DNA from: Terriglobales bacterium
GTDB taxonomy: Bacteria; Acidobacteriota; Terriglobia; Terriglobales; Acidobacteriaceae
DNA length: 64,000 nucleotides
NCBI GenBank assembly: GCA_025936825.1
Contig: JAICSO010000013.1
Coordinates: 1-64,000, forward strand
Direction: 5' to 3'
This document shows positions 17,359 to 26,008 of this stretch, in pieces. Position 1 is the stretch's first letter; each line of letters begins with the position of its first letter. The position numbers and the translations under genes are program-made. Below the pieces are notes generated by a model. It was not told the origin of the DNA, ran no database searches, and saw nothing but the letters and a program-made list of their open reading frames with translations.

Positions 17359-17375
17359 ACGGGCAATCCAGAAGT
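17359..17375 (+). repeat. 17-bp intergenic repeat, copy E
   Basis: ACGGGCAATCCAGAAGT lies just upstream of the peptidase gene's start, about 100 bases before the first island-end sequence. The spacer 17279-17582 holds this copy and the arm region at 17480, and no gene. Confidence 0.55.
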
Positions 17376-17479
17376 AACGAAGCCGAATCGAGTTGGGGAA
17401 ACGGGAGGGCCTTGATCGATACGACGGAATCTTTAAACTTGACTGTCCTCAACAACCGTAAATGATCGATCCTCAAAAT

Positions 17480-17570
17480 TGTGGTCCAATTATGGTCCAG
17501 TAATTGTTCCTGATTGCGCCAAAACCGCTTTGTGGAGCCACCCGCGTCGCAGTTTGTCAATCAGTTACGA
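17480..17570 (+). repeat. island-end arm sequence 1 (repeated TGGTCCA sites)
   Basis: It contains two closely spaced copies of the TGGTCCA element, then an AAAACCGC step and the GCCACCCGCGTCGC block, ending 12 bases before the tRNA-Asp half-site. The same layout recurs at 18291 and, diverged, at 7441. Repeated short sites beside an attachment core are typical of integrase arm-type binding sites, although this is inference. Confidence 0.5.
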
Positions 17571-17582
17571 CCGGACTGGTCG

Positions 17583-17627
17583 CTGTCACGGCAGAGGCCG
17601 CGGGTTCGAGTCCCGTCGTCCCCGCCA
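17583..17627 (+). repeat. attachment-site-like 3' half of tRNA-Asp, copy 1
   Basis: The 45 bases match the 3' half of a tRNA-Asp(GTC) gene. They start exactly at the anticodon loop (CTGTCAC) and include the 3' anticodon stem GGCAG, the T-arm with GGGTTCGAGTCCC, the acceptor strand CGTCCCC, a G discriminator and CCA. The bases before the loop do not pair with GGCAG, so this is not a complete tRNA. Such 3' halves are left at the borders of elements that integrate into tRNA genes. Confidence 0.8.
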
Positions 17628-17639
17628 TTCCTTCCAAAA

Positions 17640-17890
17640 GAGTTCTCTGGAATTGCCGGAAACCGCAGGGGGTGCAAAAGGACATAGATTTGTGTCCTTT
17701 TGGTGCCCTTTTTGTCGTTAATTTCCGCCAGCCACTTTGCGGCTAACTTTGCTGCCGACTGAATTCCTTGTGCTGACAAAACAATGGACATTACTGTATT
17801 CTGAGCGGCATATTTTGATGGAGTGATCGCCTGAGTGTAGACGTCCAACGTCGATCGCAATGAAGAATGTCGCAACAGTTCCTGCATCAC
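17640..17890 (-). pseudogene. tyrosine recombinase (integrase) C-terminal fragment 1
   Basis: On the minus strand, directly abutting the tRNA half-site, one frame reads MMQELLRHSSLRSTLDVYTQ, then ITPSKYAAQNTV. This is the last part of a phage-type integrase, including the catalytic Tyr in LDVYTQ. The Arg/His/Arg residues and the rest of the catalytic domain are absent. The open frame continues rightwards to leftwards through the tRNA half and would end in a meaningless GGDDGTRTRG tail. Confidence 0.8.
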
Positions 17891-17896
17891 CTTGAA

Positions 17897-18053
17897 TTCC
17901 GGAACTCGTCAAGATCCCTGGGGCGGTTTTCACCGAAACCCAAGTCTTGAAGAGAAATACGACATTCCCCAAGATGGATTTCGTCATTCTGCCGCTGGTG
18001 CCGAAAACCATTGACGCAATCGAAAAGGCCGTCGTCTCCAAGGGTTGCGTTTA
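17897..18053 (+). pseudogene. C-terminal scrap of an unidentified protein
   Basis: One frame after a TGA at 17894 reads a protein-like run (ELVKIPGAVFTETQVLKRN, then PKMDFVILPLVPKTIDAIE) ending at the TAA at 18051. No start codon or ribosome site is present. It abuts the truncated integrase, so a deletion probably joined them. I do not recognise the family. Confidence 0.35.
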
Positions 18054-18290
18054 ACGGAAACGCCGGGATCGTTCACGTGCAAATTGAAAAAACGGGCGTC
18101 TAGCATTCGCTGCCTACGACCAATTTCACCAGGACTGTGTCTGGGTATGAACCTGCTTAACTGTTGTTAAATCGCCATATCACTCATTGACATCCCTTGT
18201 AAGCCGCCGAGGGTCATGCGCGGGTAGCCTGAAGTCTCTTAAGGTGCTGACTATAGCAATGAGATCCCGAACCAAGAAAGCACGTTACGA
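18054..18290. other. spacer with no supported gene
   Basis: The sequence between the protein scrap and the second arm region shows no convincing coding frame, repeat copy or RNA on either strand. Confidence 0.5.
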
Positions 18291-18391
18291 ACTATGGTCC
18301 AATTATGATCCAGTAATCCAGTAACTATTTCTCAGTGCTCTAAAACCGCCTTTGGGAGCCACCCGTGTCGCGTAGTTTCAGTTAGTTACGA
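18291..18391 (+). repeat. island-end arm sequence 2
   Basis: It has the same order of elements as at 17480: ATGGTCCAATTATGATCCAG, then AAAACCGCC, the GCCACCCGTGTCGCG block and GTTAGTTACGAG. It ends 11 bases before the second tRNA-Asp half. Confidence 0.5.
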
Positions 18392-18402
18392 GTACCGCGT
18401 TT

Positions 18403-18447
18403 CTGTCACGGCAGAGGCCGCGGGTTCGAGTCCCCTCGTCCCCGCCA
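18403..18447 (+). repeat. attachment-site-like 3' half of tRNA-Asp, copy 2
   Basis: The same 45-base tRNA-Asp 3' half as at 17583, differing by one base in the T-stem. The homology again begins at the anticodon loop and ends at CCA, followed by TTCCTT as in copy 1. Copies 1 and 2 are direct repeats 820 bases apart and bracket the integrase fragment and the protein scrap. Confidence 0.8.
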
Positions 18448-18490
18448 TTCCTTTCAAAAGAGTTATATTCGTTTCACGGAAACCAACAAA

Positions 18491-18529
18491 GGGTGCAAAA
18501 TAGGTGCAGTCTCGCACCCTTTTGCACCC
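18491..18529. terminator. nested hairpin beside the second half-site
   Basis: GGGTGCAAAA at 18491-18500 pairs perfectly with TTTTGCACCC at 18520-18529, and a second GGTGC/GCACC pair lies inside. A comparable hairpin (AAAAGGACA with TGTCCTTTT, 17676-17701) occupies the same position after copy 1. It could terminate the integrase transcript or belong to the element end. Confidence 0.35.
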
Positions 18530-18608
18530 CCTTGTCGTTCAAACGGAATCGTTTCGCGCGCGCAATCCCGACCTTAATAATGTCTATGCGAGCGGGCCTA
18601 GGCTTGTT

Positions 18609-19076
18609 TCAGAAGCGAACACCAGCGCGAGCACTGCTGCCTGTGCCGCATGCTTTGCGGGCAAGATCGCCTGGCCCCCTGCGACCTCGGTGTCGTTTGC
18701 TCGCGAAAACCCAGTCGTCGTCTGCGATAAAGTGTGAAGCGTCTTTCCATTTCGCGAGGGACTCCAAAACTGTCGGATGGACCGGCACGGGCTTCTGAGA
18801 GGATTCTGTCTTGCACGGACCCACTCCACCGCACACGATTGAGCGCGGGACGCTCATTGTCCCTTGGGCGAAATTGATGTCGCCCCACTTTAGCCCGAAA
18901 AGCTCACTCTGCCGCAATCCCGTCGACGCGACGACGAGCACGAGCGTGCGTTCTCGCAAGCTCAGATTATCGATGAGCGCCTTTATTTCAAGGGGTGTCA
19001 GCACACTAGGAGTGCCTCGTCGCTTTGCACCTTGTCGAACCAGACGGACGACTGCCGTCCCATTGCTAAAGGCCAA
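18609..19076 (-). pseudogene. tyrosine recombinase (integrase) central fragment 2
   Basis: The minus strand encodes the start of an integrase catalytic domain (LVRQGAKRRGTPSVLTPLEI, then VLVVASTGLRQSELFGLKWG with the first catalytic Arg). It continues through the beta strands (KPVPVHPTVLESLAKW) to DDWVFASKRHRGRR. After about residue 130 the frame turns to unrelated residues, so the second half with the His, Arg and Tyr is missing. The N-terminal SAM-like DNA-binding domain is also largely absent. Confidence 0.75.
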
Positions 19077-19171
19077 TGAGTTTTGGTCCCCGCAATCTCT
19101 TGTCAGACCGCTTCGTAGTGTTTTTCGACTAGTGTGTGCGTGGGCTGAGCGGCGGTATCATCTCACTTCTT

Positions 19172-19784
19172 ATGACCTGGATCAGAACTATTCCACTCTC
19201 AGAGGCCAATGAGAAACTGCTGCATTCTTTAGAATCGCAGCGTGCACTTTATCCTAAGGAATACGCGACGCCGGTGTTCAAGACTGACGATGGCGTGGCG
19301 GGGATCGTTGCGTCACACAGCTTGATTCCGGACGCACTGCACATTCGGCGTGCTGATGTCCCCGGAATTACCGCTGACTCGCCGGCAGCACGAGATGATC
19401 ACCACCATGGTTTCGGTGACCAACCGCTGTTTCTATTGAATCGAGTCGCATGCAGAGTTTCTGCGTAGGGCGAGTTTAGACGACGAACTAGTCGCGGCAT
19501 TGCGGCAGGACTACACGAAAGCCAACATCTCCGAGCAGGATCGTGCCATGCTTGATTACGTGGTCAAGCTGACAAAAGACGCGACCAAATGCTCTCCCGA
19601 AGATCATGCGCGGCTGCGGAAGTCAGGTTTTGATGACCGAGGCATTCTGCAGATTACGCTGATCGCCTCCTGGTTTAACTACATCAATCGTGTGGCGGAT
19701 TCTCTTGGAGTGGGCAGAGACTGGGGAACCAAGGACCTGATTCGTCAGTCCGAGCAGGGTGAGGTTGCTGCTTCACGCAAGTGA
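19172..19784 (+). pseudogene. AhpD-like (CMD-family) peroxidase-related gene with TGA at the second Cys of CxxC; one frameshift
   Basis: From the ATG at 19172 the sequence reads the N-terminal part of the peroxidase-related branch of the carboxymuconolactone decarboxylase/AhpD family (GIVASHSLIPDAL). Near 19341-19346 one extra base (or a two-base loss) shifts the frame. The continuation reads FGVLMSPELPLTRRQHEMI, then VTNRCFY, then TGA at 19437-19439, then [19 protein letters not shown], and runs to 19784 without further lesions. The family's redox motif is CxxC inside NRCFYCIESH, so the TGA replaces exactly the second catalytic Cys. A 7-bp hairpin follows at the position expected for a bacterial SECIS element. 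It may be a selenoprotein gene (CxxU), a decayed one, or a plain pseudogene. The frameshift is the main argument against present function. Confidence 0.7.
19450..19466 (+). promoter_or_regulatory. SECIS-like hairpin after the TGA of the AhpD-like gene
   Basis: Bases 19450-19456 pair with 19460-19466 (seven pairs, one G-U) around the loop GTT. The loop begins 17 bases after the TGA and has G in first position. Published bacterial SECIS patterns call for a small apical loop with G in the first two bases at about 16-37 bases from the UGA. The coding sequence alone could produce this by chance. Confidence 0.45.
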
Positions 19785-19838
19785 GTTGGCCCTCTGCGAT
19801 AAAAACAGAGAGCAGAGTCTTGGAGACCCACTAAACTC

Positions 19839-20894
19839 CTAGGCGTGCGAGGCCATTGCCGTTCCTTCCACTCTACTCTTGATTTTCGAAAAGGCAATCT
19901 CGCGAGAAGTAGATGTGTCGTCCGCGAATGGCGCAAACCCGCAATCATCGGTAGAGCCGAGCGAATCGACAGGAATGAACTTGGCGGCTTCGAGCACGCG
20001 GTCTCGCACCGTCTCTGGCGTCTCCACTTTGGGATTTATGGGATCGGTCACTCCCACGAAAAGAATTTGACCCGGTTTGAGCAGTTTGCGAATGGATTCG
20101 AGCACGCGAACGCGATCTGGCTCGCTGGACATTTGAGTGTAGAAACGACCGACTCTCAGGCGAAACAGCGCAGGCAGCAATTTGGTGTAATCGACATCGG
20201 CGCTGTGAGTTGAGTCTTGGTCTCCTCCAGGGCAGGTGTGCACGCCAATTTGTTTCCGTTCCTCCGGCGAGAAACGCTCCAGAATCGAGTTGTTCAGCTG
20301 AATAAAACCATCGAGCAATCCTCCAGAAGGGTCGAGCTTCAACGAGAGGCGGGCTTCAGTGAAGTCGATTTGAAGACAGGCGGCGCCAGCTTGCAGGCAA
20401 TCCCGGATGTCGCGTTCCGCTTCGTCTTTGAGGTCGCGGATGAAATCATCCTTGGTATAGGTGCGGATACTCTTAGACGGATAGAGGAGGCTCAATGCTG
20501 ATGCAGAGATCACGGCCTGCTTCACTGGACGACGAGCGTACTTCTGCGCTGCTTTGAGAAAGCTGGACGCGCTTATTCCATAACGGAATGGACCAGCGGT
20601 GAGCTTTGGTAGCTGACGTGTGTGTCCGTCGGCAAAAGGAATGACAACACCATCCGGCGCGAGGTTCTCCAACCCTGAGAGGGGGTAAGTTGCGAAACTA
20701 GGTTTTGTCTGTTCGCCATCGCTGATTACAGGTGAGCCGGTGGCTTCCAAGCGAGAAATTGTGTCACGCAGAGCGGCGTCTTGGGCCGCCTGCAACTGCT
20801 CGTCATGAACCTGTCCGGCTGCATGTTCTCGCATAGCCAGCAGGAGTTCCGGAGATCGAGGTACGCTGCCGATTTGTTCAGTTGGGATTGGCAC
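19839..20894 (-). CDS. MetE C-terminal-type methyltransferase (cobalamin-independent methionine synthase family)
   Basis: The 351-residue protein corresponds to the catalytic C-terminal barrel of MetE alone, a common free-standing form. The zinc ligands expected from MetE are visible: His and Cys in VHTCPGGD, Glu in MSSEPDR, and the last Cys in TDDCGF. The N-terminal QIGSVPRSPELL is the usual start of the barrel. It probably moves a methyl group to a thiol, but the lack of the MetE N-terminal domain means the methyl donor may not be methyl-tetrahydropteroyl-triglutamate. It is not in an operon with other methionine genes; it lies between the AhpD-like gene and an MFS transporter. Confidence 0.82.
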   Translation of the reverse strand: MPIPTEQIGSVPRSPELLLAMREHAAGQVHDEQLQAAQDAALRDTISRLEATGSPVISDGEQTKPSFATYPLSGLENLAPDGVVIPFADGHTRQLPKLTAGPFRYGISASSFLKAAQKYARRPVKQAVISASALSLLYPSKSIRTYTKDDFIRDLKDEAERDIRDCLQAGAACLQIDFTEARLSLKLDPSGGLLDGFIQLNNSILERFSPEERKQIGVHTCPGGDQDSTHSADVDYTKLLPALFRLRVGRFYTQMSSEPDRVRVLESIRKLLKPGQILFVGVTDPINPKVETPETVRDRVLEAAKFIPVDSLGSTDDCGFAPFADDTSTSREIAFSKIKSRVEGTAMASHA

Positions 20895-21104
20895 GTTGAA
20901 AGCTGTTCCTGCGCTAGAAAACCAGCCTCGTAGCGAGTTGAAGTTGGCTTCCCACGATCACCAGAAGGTGAATGCGTGAAAGTTACTGTCAATCAAGACT
21001 GCGCAGCAATACTGCAAAAAGACTAGAGATTGCGCGGCTCACGCTGGTGTACGATAAGCTCCTTCAATTTCGTGGGTCTCTGACCTCAAGACATTCTGGG
21101 AAAA

Positions 21105-22373
21105 ATGAGCGCCGCTTCTCAATCCATAGACTCTGCGCCCGATCTCGAGCTGTCGTCGAGATCGAGTGAATTTGAATGGAACTATTACGGATGGAGGGTG
21201 GCCCTGGCCGCGTGCTTCGGCGTAATGGCCGGGTTCGGATCGTTGTTTGTCTACACGTTTTCTGTGTTCGTCAAGCCATTGGGCGCCGAGTTCGGTTGGA
21301 GTCGCGAAGCAATTTCCCGAGGCTTTGCGATCGCCGCAGTCACATTAGGGGCATGCTCGCCTTTCATAGGGCGCTGGATTGACCGCTTCGGCCCACGTCG
21401 AATGATTCTGGTCTGTGTGACCGTCTTTGGTTGCGGCGTCGCGTCTTTGGCGCTCCTGCATTCCGGATTATGGCAGTTCTACCTGACCTGCTTTTTACTC
21501 GGGGTAGTTGGAAACGGCGCGGCCCATCTCGCATACTCGCGATCCATCTCGACGTGGTTCGAAAAGCGGTTGGGTACGGCGCTGGCGGTCGTGATGCTAG
21601 GAGCAGGACTCGGGGCGATGATTCTTCCGGTGGTTGCTCAAGCTCTGGTGACTGCCAACGGGTGGCGAATCGCCTATGCATTGCTTGGTACGCTGCCGCT
21701 GCTGCTTGGCTTGCCACTTAGCTTTCTCTACATACGGGACAGAAAAACACAACAAACCGTAATTAGCCCAGCCCCGGACATTCTCTCCGGAAAGACCTGG
21801 CAGCAAGGATTGCGGTCCTTCGCGTTCTGGATCATTGTCGCGATTCTGTGCGTTAGCGCGATCAGCATGAACGGGGCAATCAGCCAGCTTTCCGCTATGC
21901 TGACCGACCGAGGAATCACAGCGAGCGGTGCTGCCCTGTGTGCGTCGATTCTGGGCGGATCGAGCCTGCTGGCGCGAGTCGGCGTAGGCCGAATGCTTGA
22001 TCGATTCTTCGGCGCGCACGTTGCTCTCGGCGTCAATTTGATTACCGCATTCGGTATCTACATGCTTGCCCATGCAAGCACGCTGGCAAGTGGCTCTCTC
22101 GCTGCAACACTGATCGGTATTGGCGCTGGCGGTGAGGCTGCTCTCACTCCATATTTGTTGACTCGCTATTTTGGTCTGCGCGGTTTTTCGACGCTCTACG
22201 GCCTTACGTGGACTTTCTATGCGGTGGCTGCAGCGATTGGCCCCGTGATTCTGGGACGAACGTTTGATGCCACGGGTTCGTACGCCTCAGTATTGCTATC
22301 GCTTGCCGTCGGGCTCGCTGTTGCGGCGGCCATGAACCTGTTCCTGCCAAAATATCCACAATTAACCACCTAA
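21105..22373 (+). CDS. MFS transporter (monocarboxylate/oxalate-formate antiporter-like)
   Basis: A 422-residue protein with twelve predicted membrane segments. The start YYGWRVALAACFGVMAGFG and the loop 2-3 motif GRWIDRFGPRRMI place it in the monocarboxylate/oxalate-formate branch of the major facilitator superfamily. A cytoplasmic loop sits between helices 6 and 7 (IRDRKTQQT). It should move a small organic anion across the inner membrane. The 3' end overlaps the convergent F420-type gene by 12 bases. No regulator is adjacent. Confidence 0.85.
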   Translation: MSAASQSIDSAPDLELSSRSSEFEWNYYGWRVALAACFGVMAGFGSLFVYTFSVFVKPLGAEFGWSREAISRGFAIAAVTLGACSPFIGRWIDRFGPRRMILVCVTVFGCGVASLALLHSGLWQFYLTCFLLGVVGNGAAHLAYSRSISTWFEKRLGTALAVVMLGAGLGAMILPVVAQALVTANGWRIAYALLGTLPLLLGLPLSFLYIRDRKTQQTVISPAPDILSGKTWQQGLRSFAFWIIVAILCVSAISMNGAISQLSAMLTDRGITASGAALCASILGGSSLLARVGVGRMLDRFFGAHVALGVNLITAFGIYMLAHASTLASGSLAATLIGIGAGGEAALTPYLLTRYFGLRGFSTLYGLTWTFYAVAAAIGPVILGRTFDATGSYASVLLSLAVGLAVAAAMNLFLPKYPQLTT

Positions 22374-22754
22374 CGTGACTTCGACTGATCCGGTATTGTC
22401 GCGCATAAGCGCAACGGCATAGAGGAGCCGTCCAAATTCGATGATGGGGCGAAACATCCAATATTTGCGTCGAATGGCGGCCATGGCACGCTCGTGTTCA
22501 TCGCGGTCGGTGAGAAAGCGGGTGGTGCCTTCGAACTGTTCGTCGCCTATTCGTAGTTTTATCTGCGGGGTCTTCTGGACGTTGCGTACCCACTGACGAT
22601 TCACGTTCGCTGTGCCAATGTAAAGATGGTCCCCATCCAGAGCGAACCAGATCGTAACCTCGTACGCCTTTCCAGTCTTCCTGCCATAGTGGGTCAGTTT
22701 TGTGGTCGGCCTCCCCGCCACATTCTTGACATGTGAAAGTGCATCGATGTTCAT
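22362..22754 (-). CDS. nitroreductase-family deazaflavin (F420)-type oxidoreductase (Ddn-like)
   Basis: The ATG at 22754 gives a 130-residue protein with the split-barrel pattern of the Ddn/DUF385 family: KLTHYGRKTGKAYEVTIWFA, then GDHLYIGTANVNRQWVRNVQ, then TPQIKLRIGDEQFEGT. Family members bind F420 or a related flavin, and the small size agrees. A longer frame upstream is unsupported. The gene is followed by the convergent MFS gene with a short overlap. Whether the host makes F420 cannot be seen here. Confidence 0.8.
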   Translation of the reverse strand: MNIDALSHVKNVAGRPTTKLTHYGRKTGKAYEVTIWFALDGDHLYIGTANVNRQWVRNVQKTPQIKLRIGDEQFEGTTRFLTDRDEHERAMAAIRRKYWMFRPIIEFGRLLYAVALMRDNTGSVEVTLGG

Positions 22755-22806
22755 CTGCTTTGAACCTGTGCGACAGGCACCCGCAAACCATTGGACGTTG
22801 GTGTGA

Positions 22807-24432
22807 TCAATCCTGCGATGCTGCTCGTGAGAGTGTCTCCAATTCTCTGAGGTCGCGGCCGCGGGTTTCGTGGCCGAAAATAGCAATTAGCAGAAGCGAC
22901 CCGATCGTTGGAATGGCGATCGCCCCGGCCGCGACTGCAAATGCTGGCACCAAAGCGGCCAAAGCCAGCGCTTGCGCTATTACGCCGCCGACTTTGCTAC
23001 AACCCGCAACCCAACCAGTCGCACGTCCGCGCAATCGCAGCGGAAAACTTTCTGACGTATAGGGCAACAAAATCGAGATTACTGCGCTGGTGCCAATCAC
23101 CAGAAGTGACACTGACACAAGCGGGTTGGAGATTAAGGACGGTGCGCGATCCCCGAGCAGCGTTGCCAGTAGGCCAACTGTTGTGACGCTGATCGCCGCT
23201 ACGAGCACGCGCTTAGTACTCCACAGGGTATAGAGATACGTCGTTAGAGCGATGATCGGAACCGAAATGAGAGTGGAGCGGGCGATGAGTGTACTGGCAA
23301 GTCCTATGCTGCGGCCCTGAGCCATCAGACTGCCTGGCAACCACAACAACACCCCAAAGTTCACGAGACCCCACGCCAAAGCGGCAAGGGTGAGCGCCGC
23401 AGCCAGCCCGAGCAGTGGACGCAACCCTGTTATTGATCCCGAATCGCCCTTGCCGCTGACGCCTGCGGCAATGGCCTCTGTGCGCGTGTTACCCGAGCGA
23501 TCACTTCGGAGCACTGAACCATAACGGGCCAGCGTCTCTTCGGCCTCTTGAATACGTCCCATGTGGAGCAGGAAGCGAGCGGATTCGGGCAGTAACGGAC
23601 TCAGGGCGACCAGAGCAATGCCGGTTGGAAATCCTAGAAGCCACATGATTCGCCAGCCGAAAAACGGCTGCAGCAGGGCGGAGCACTCACTGGTAGCGAA
23701 ATAACCGCCCACAGTTCCAATGCCGCCAAGCAGCACCAGACACCAGCCGCGGTGTTTGGTGGGGAGTATTTCAGCCAGAAGCGCATTGGCAACAGGCAGC
23801 ATTCCACCTGCGGCCAACCCCATGATGAAACACATAATAATGTTCCAGGTGAAAGAGGGCATCGCGCCGCAAATGGAGGTGCCCACGAACATTACCGCGG
23901 CTGGGAGAATGGCAGCCCGTCGCCCATAGATGTCTGCCAGCGCGCCCCACATGAACGACCCCAAGGTCGTGCCAATCAACGCTACAAACGGCAACACGGC
24001 AACCGCAGAGAAGCTGAGGCCATACTCGGTCCGCATGCCTGGCACTACAAATCCGAGGCTGGATGCCTTCATGACGTCGATCACGAGCGCCACGGAAATC
24101 AGTCCAATTTGAATCCAATGTGCCTTTGTGAGCGGCGCGTCTTCGGGTGGGACGATGGACACGGATCCGATCTGCTGTTCCCGTCCCGAAGGTAGCAGCC
24201 CGTAAGCCGCGAAGCCAACCCCCGCAACGATCAGTCCCATACCAATGAGCATGCCTGTGCTCATCGGCATGCCCACGAGCCGGAAATGGGTAGTGCGGCC
24301 CATCAAGAACATAGGCAGGTGCAGAACTACGCCGGTTGCGACCATGGCCGAACCGGCCCAAAAGGCCAGCATTCGAGGCCAACTGGCAAATAAAGACGAC
24401 TTAGGGGACGTATTCGTGTGAGCGCTATTCAT
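22807..24432 (-). CDS. MFS transporter (sugar/aromatic-acid-type)
   Basis: Starting at the ATG at 24432, the 541-residue protein has two extra N-terminal membrane segments followed by a standard twelve-helix transporter. Diagnostic loops are WGALADIYGRRAAIL between helices 2 and 3, and LPESARFLLHMGRIQEAEE before the central loop, both typical of sugar/metabolite:proton symporters. The extended N-terminus (about 100 residues with hydrophobic stretches near 35 and 55) is unusual for the family. It ends about 50 bases upstream of the Ddn-like gene's start on the same strand, so both could be cotranscribed. Confidence 0.83.
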   Translation of the reverse strand: MNSAHTNTSPKSSLFASWPRMLAFWAGSAMVATGVVLHLPMFLMGRTTHFRLVGMPMSTGMLIGMGLIVAGVGFAAYGLLPSGREQQIGSVSIVPPEDAPLTKAHWIQIGLISVALVIDVMKASSLGFVVPGMRTEYGLSFSAVAVLPFVALIGTTLGSFMWGALADIYGRRAAILPAAVMFVGTSICGAMPSFTWNIIMCFIMGLAAGGMLPVANALLAEILPTKHRGWCLVLLGGIGTVGGYFATSECSALLQPFFGWRIMWLLGFPTGIALVALSPLLPESARFLLHMGRIQEAEETLARYGSVLRSDRSGNTRTEAIAAGVSGKGDSGSITGLRPLLGLAAALTLAALAWGLVNFGVLLWLPGSLMAQGRSIGLASTLIARSTLISVPIIALTTYLYTLWSTKRVLVAAISVTTVGLLATLLGDRAPSLISNPLVSVSLLVIGTSAVISILLPYTSESFPLRLRGRATGWVAGCSKVGGVIAQALALAALVPAFAVAAGAIAIPTIGSLLLIAIFGHETRGRDLRELETLSRAASQD

Positions 24433-24617
24433 GAATGGGTGTACAGAAGAATTGTCGACGCAGGGCTCGATTATAAACCTCTTCAACTTCTATAATCGCC
24501 GGACTAAGCGATACAACTTTCTACTGTTTTCGGTGACGGGCTTGGCTTTCCTGGGCGACGGGCCAGATTGGGTCGGCTGGCTCCTGAGTTGCAGTTGCAC
24601 AACGCACCCTAACTCTT

Positions 24618-25862
24618 ATGGACATCGCGGAATTGATACTGGCTTTCGGCGTCATATTACTGCTGGCGCGTTTGTTGGGTTGGGCTTTCCAGCGAATTGG
24701 CCAGCCACGCGTAATCGGCGAAATGGTGGCTGGCATTTTGCTCGGCCCTTCTGTTTTCGGGCGTTTTTTCCCCGCTGCTTTTCACTATGTCTTTTCGCCT
24801 TCTTCGTTTCCCGCCATTGCTGTCCTCAGCCAGCTCGGACTCTTGTTATTCATGTTTGTTGTGGGCATGGAGGTCGAACTCGCCCATGTTTTCAAACAGC
24901 GTGCCGCGATTGTGTTGGTCAGCAACGTGAGCATCGTCTTGCCACTTGCTCTCGGAGTATTCCTGGCGAAGGCTCTGTATCCGAAGTTTGCGGGAGAACA
25001 CGTTTCGTTCGCTCCATTTGCCCTATTCATGGGAACCGCGATGAGCGTCACGGCATTCCCCGTGTTGGCAAGGATTCTCAAAGAACGAAACCTGATCGGC
25101 AGCAGCCTCGGTACGATGGCCATCGCGTGCGCAGCCATCGATGACGTGAGCGCGTGGCTATTACTGGCTGTGTTAACTGCTATGGTGCGCTCTTCCAGCA
25201 GCCCGTGGCATTTCGCAGTCACGCTAGTGTTGCTGGTCTGCTTCATCAGCTTGATGCTACTCGGAGTGCGGCGCCTGGGAGGCTTACTTGAGTCCTGGTA
25301 CGAGAAGAACGGAGCCGGAATCGAACTCGTTTCGTTTCTTATCCTTTTCATTTTCGCGGCGAGTTGGACGACCGAAAAGTTGGGCGTACATGCGTTGTTT
25401 GGCGCGTTCATGGCCGGAGTAGTGATGCCAAAGAATCAGCGCTTATTGACGGATTTGGTTGACAGGATTGAGTCGCTGAGCCTGGCACTTTTGCTGCCTC
25501 TATTTTTTGCCTTAACGGGCCTCCGTACCCGCATAGACCTGCTAACGAGCGAGTCTGCCCTAGGCTATGGTCTGGCTATTCTCGCGATTGCTGTCGCGGG
25601 TAAATTGGCCGGTGCTACGATCGCCGCCAAGATCATAGGCGTGAATTGGAAGGACTCCTTGGGCTTGGGAGTCTTGATGAATACCCGTGGCCTCGTAGAA
25701 CTGGTGATTCTCAATGCAGCGCTCGATCTGGGCGTCTCATCACCGGAATTATTCACGATGATGGTTGTCATGGCCCTGATCACAACCTTCATGACCAGCC
25801 CGATTTTGAGCGCCATGAGAATTGGACAGCTTCGAAGGGTGCAAACCACTCACGCCGGATAA
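24618..25862 (+). CDS. cation/proton antiporter (CPA2, KefB/GerN-like)
   Basis: A 414-residue membrane protein with about twelve helices. The start (MDIAELILAFGVILLLARLL) and the GQPRVIGEMVAGILLGPSV motif are diagnostic of the CPA2 exchanger domain. The transport-site Asp pair region is seen in ACAAIDDVSAWLLLAVL. The C-terminal RCK/TrkA-N nucleotide-binding domain found in Kef proteins is absent, so this is the short form. It exchanges Na+ or K+ for H+. It is divergent from the MFS gene at 24432. Confidence 0.88.
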   Translation: MDIAELILAFGVILLLARLLGWAFQRIGQPRVIGEMVAGILLGPSVFGRFFPAAFHYVFSPSSFPAIAVLSQLGLLLFMFVVGMEVELAHVFKQRAAIVLVSNVSIVLPLALGVFLAKALYPKFAGEHVSFAPFALFMGTAMSVTAFPVLARILKERNLIGSSLGTMAIACAAIDDVSAWLLLAVLTAMVRSSSSPWHFAVTLVLLVCFISLMLLGVRRLGGLLESWYEKNGAGIELVSFLILFIFAASWTTEKLGVHALFGAFMAGVVMPKNQRLLTDLVDRIESLSLALLLPLFFALTGLRTRIDLLTSESALGYGLAILAIAVAGKLAGATIAAKIIGVNWKDSLGLGVLMNTRGLVELVILNAALDLGVSSPELFTMMVVMALITTFMTSPILSAMRIGQLRRVQTTHAG

Positions 25863-26008
25863 CCGGCCCCGCCGCGTTCGAAGCTTCAGGGAGGCTGCTT
25901 GAGATCACTCCAGACGATCTGTGCCCGGAATAGTTGTTTTCCACTATTGCCGAGCGGCCACATTCCAAGCTACTTTCTTTTCCCAGTTGTGGATGTACTT
26001 CGTGGGTG

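Noticed and set aside
17583-17627. Complete tRNA-Asp gene
   Set aside because: The 5' half, D-arm and 5' anticodon stem are missing at all three copies, so none can fold as a tRNA.
17561-17640. Open frame across the tRNA half on the minus strand (GGDDGTRTRG tail)
   Set aside because: This peptide is a known artefact of translating the complement of a tRNA 3' end; it is not part of a real protein.
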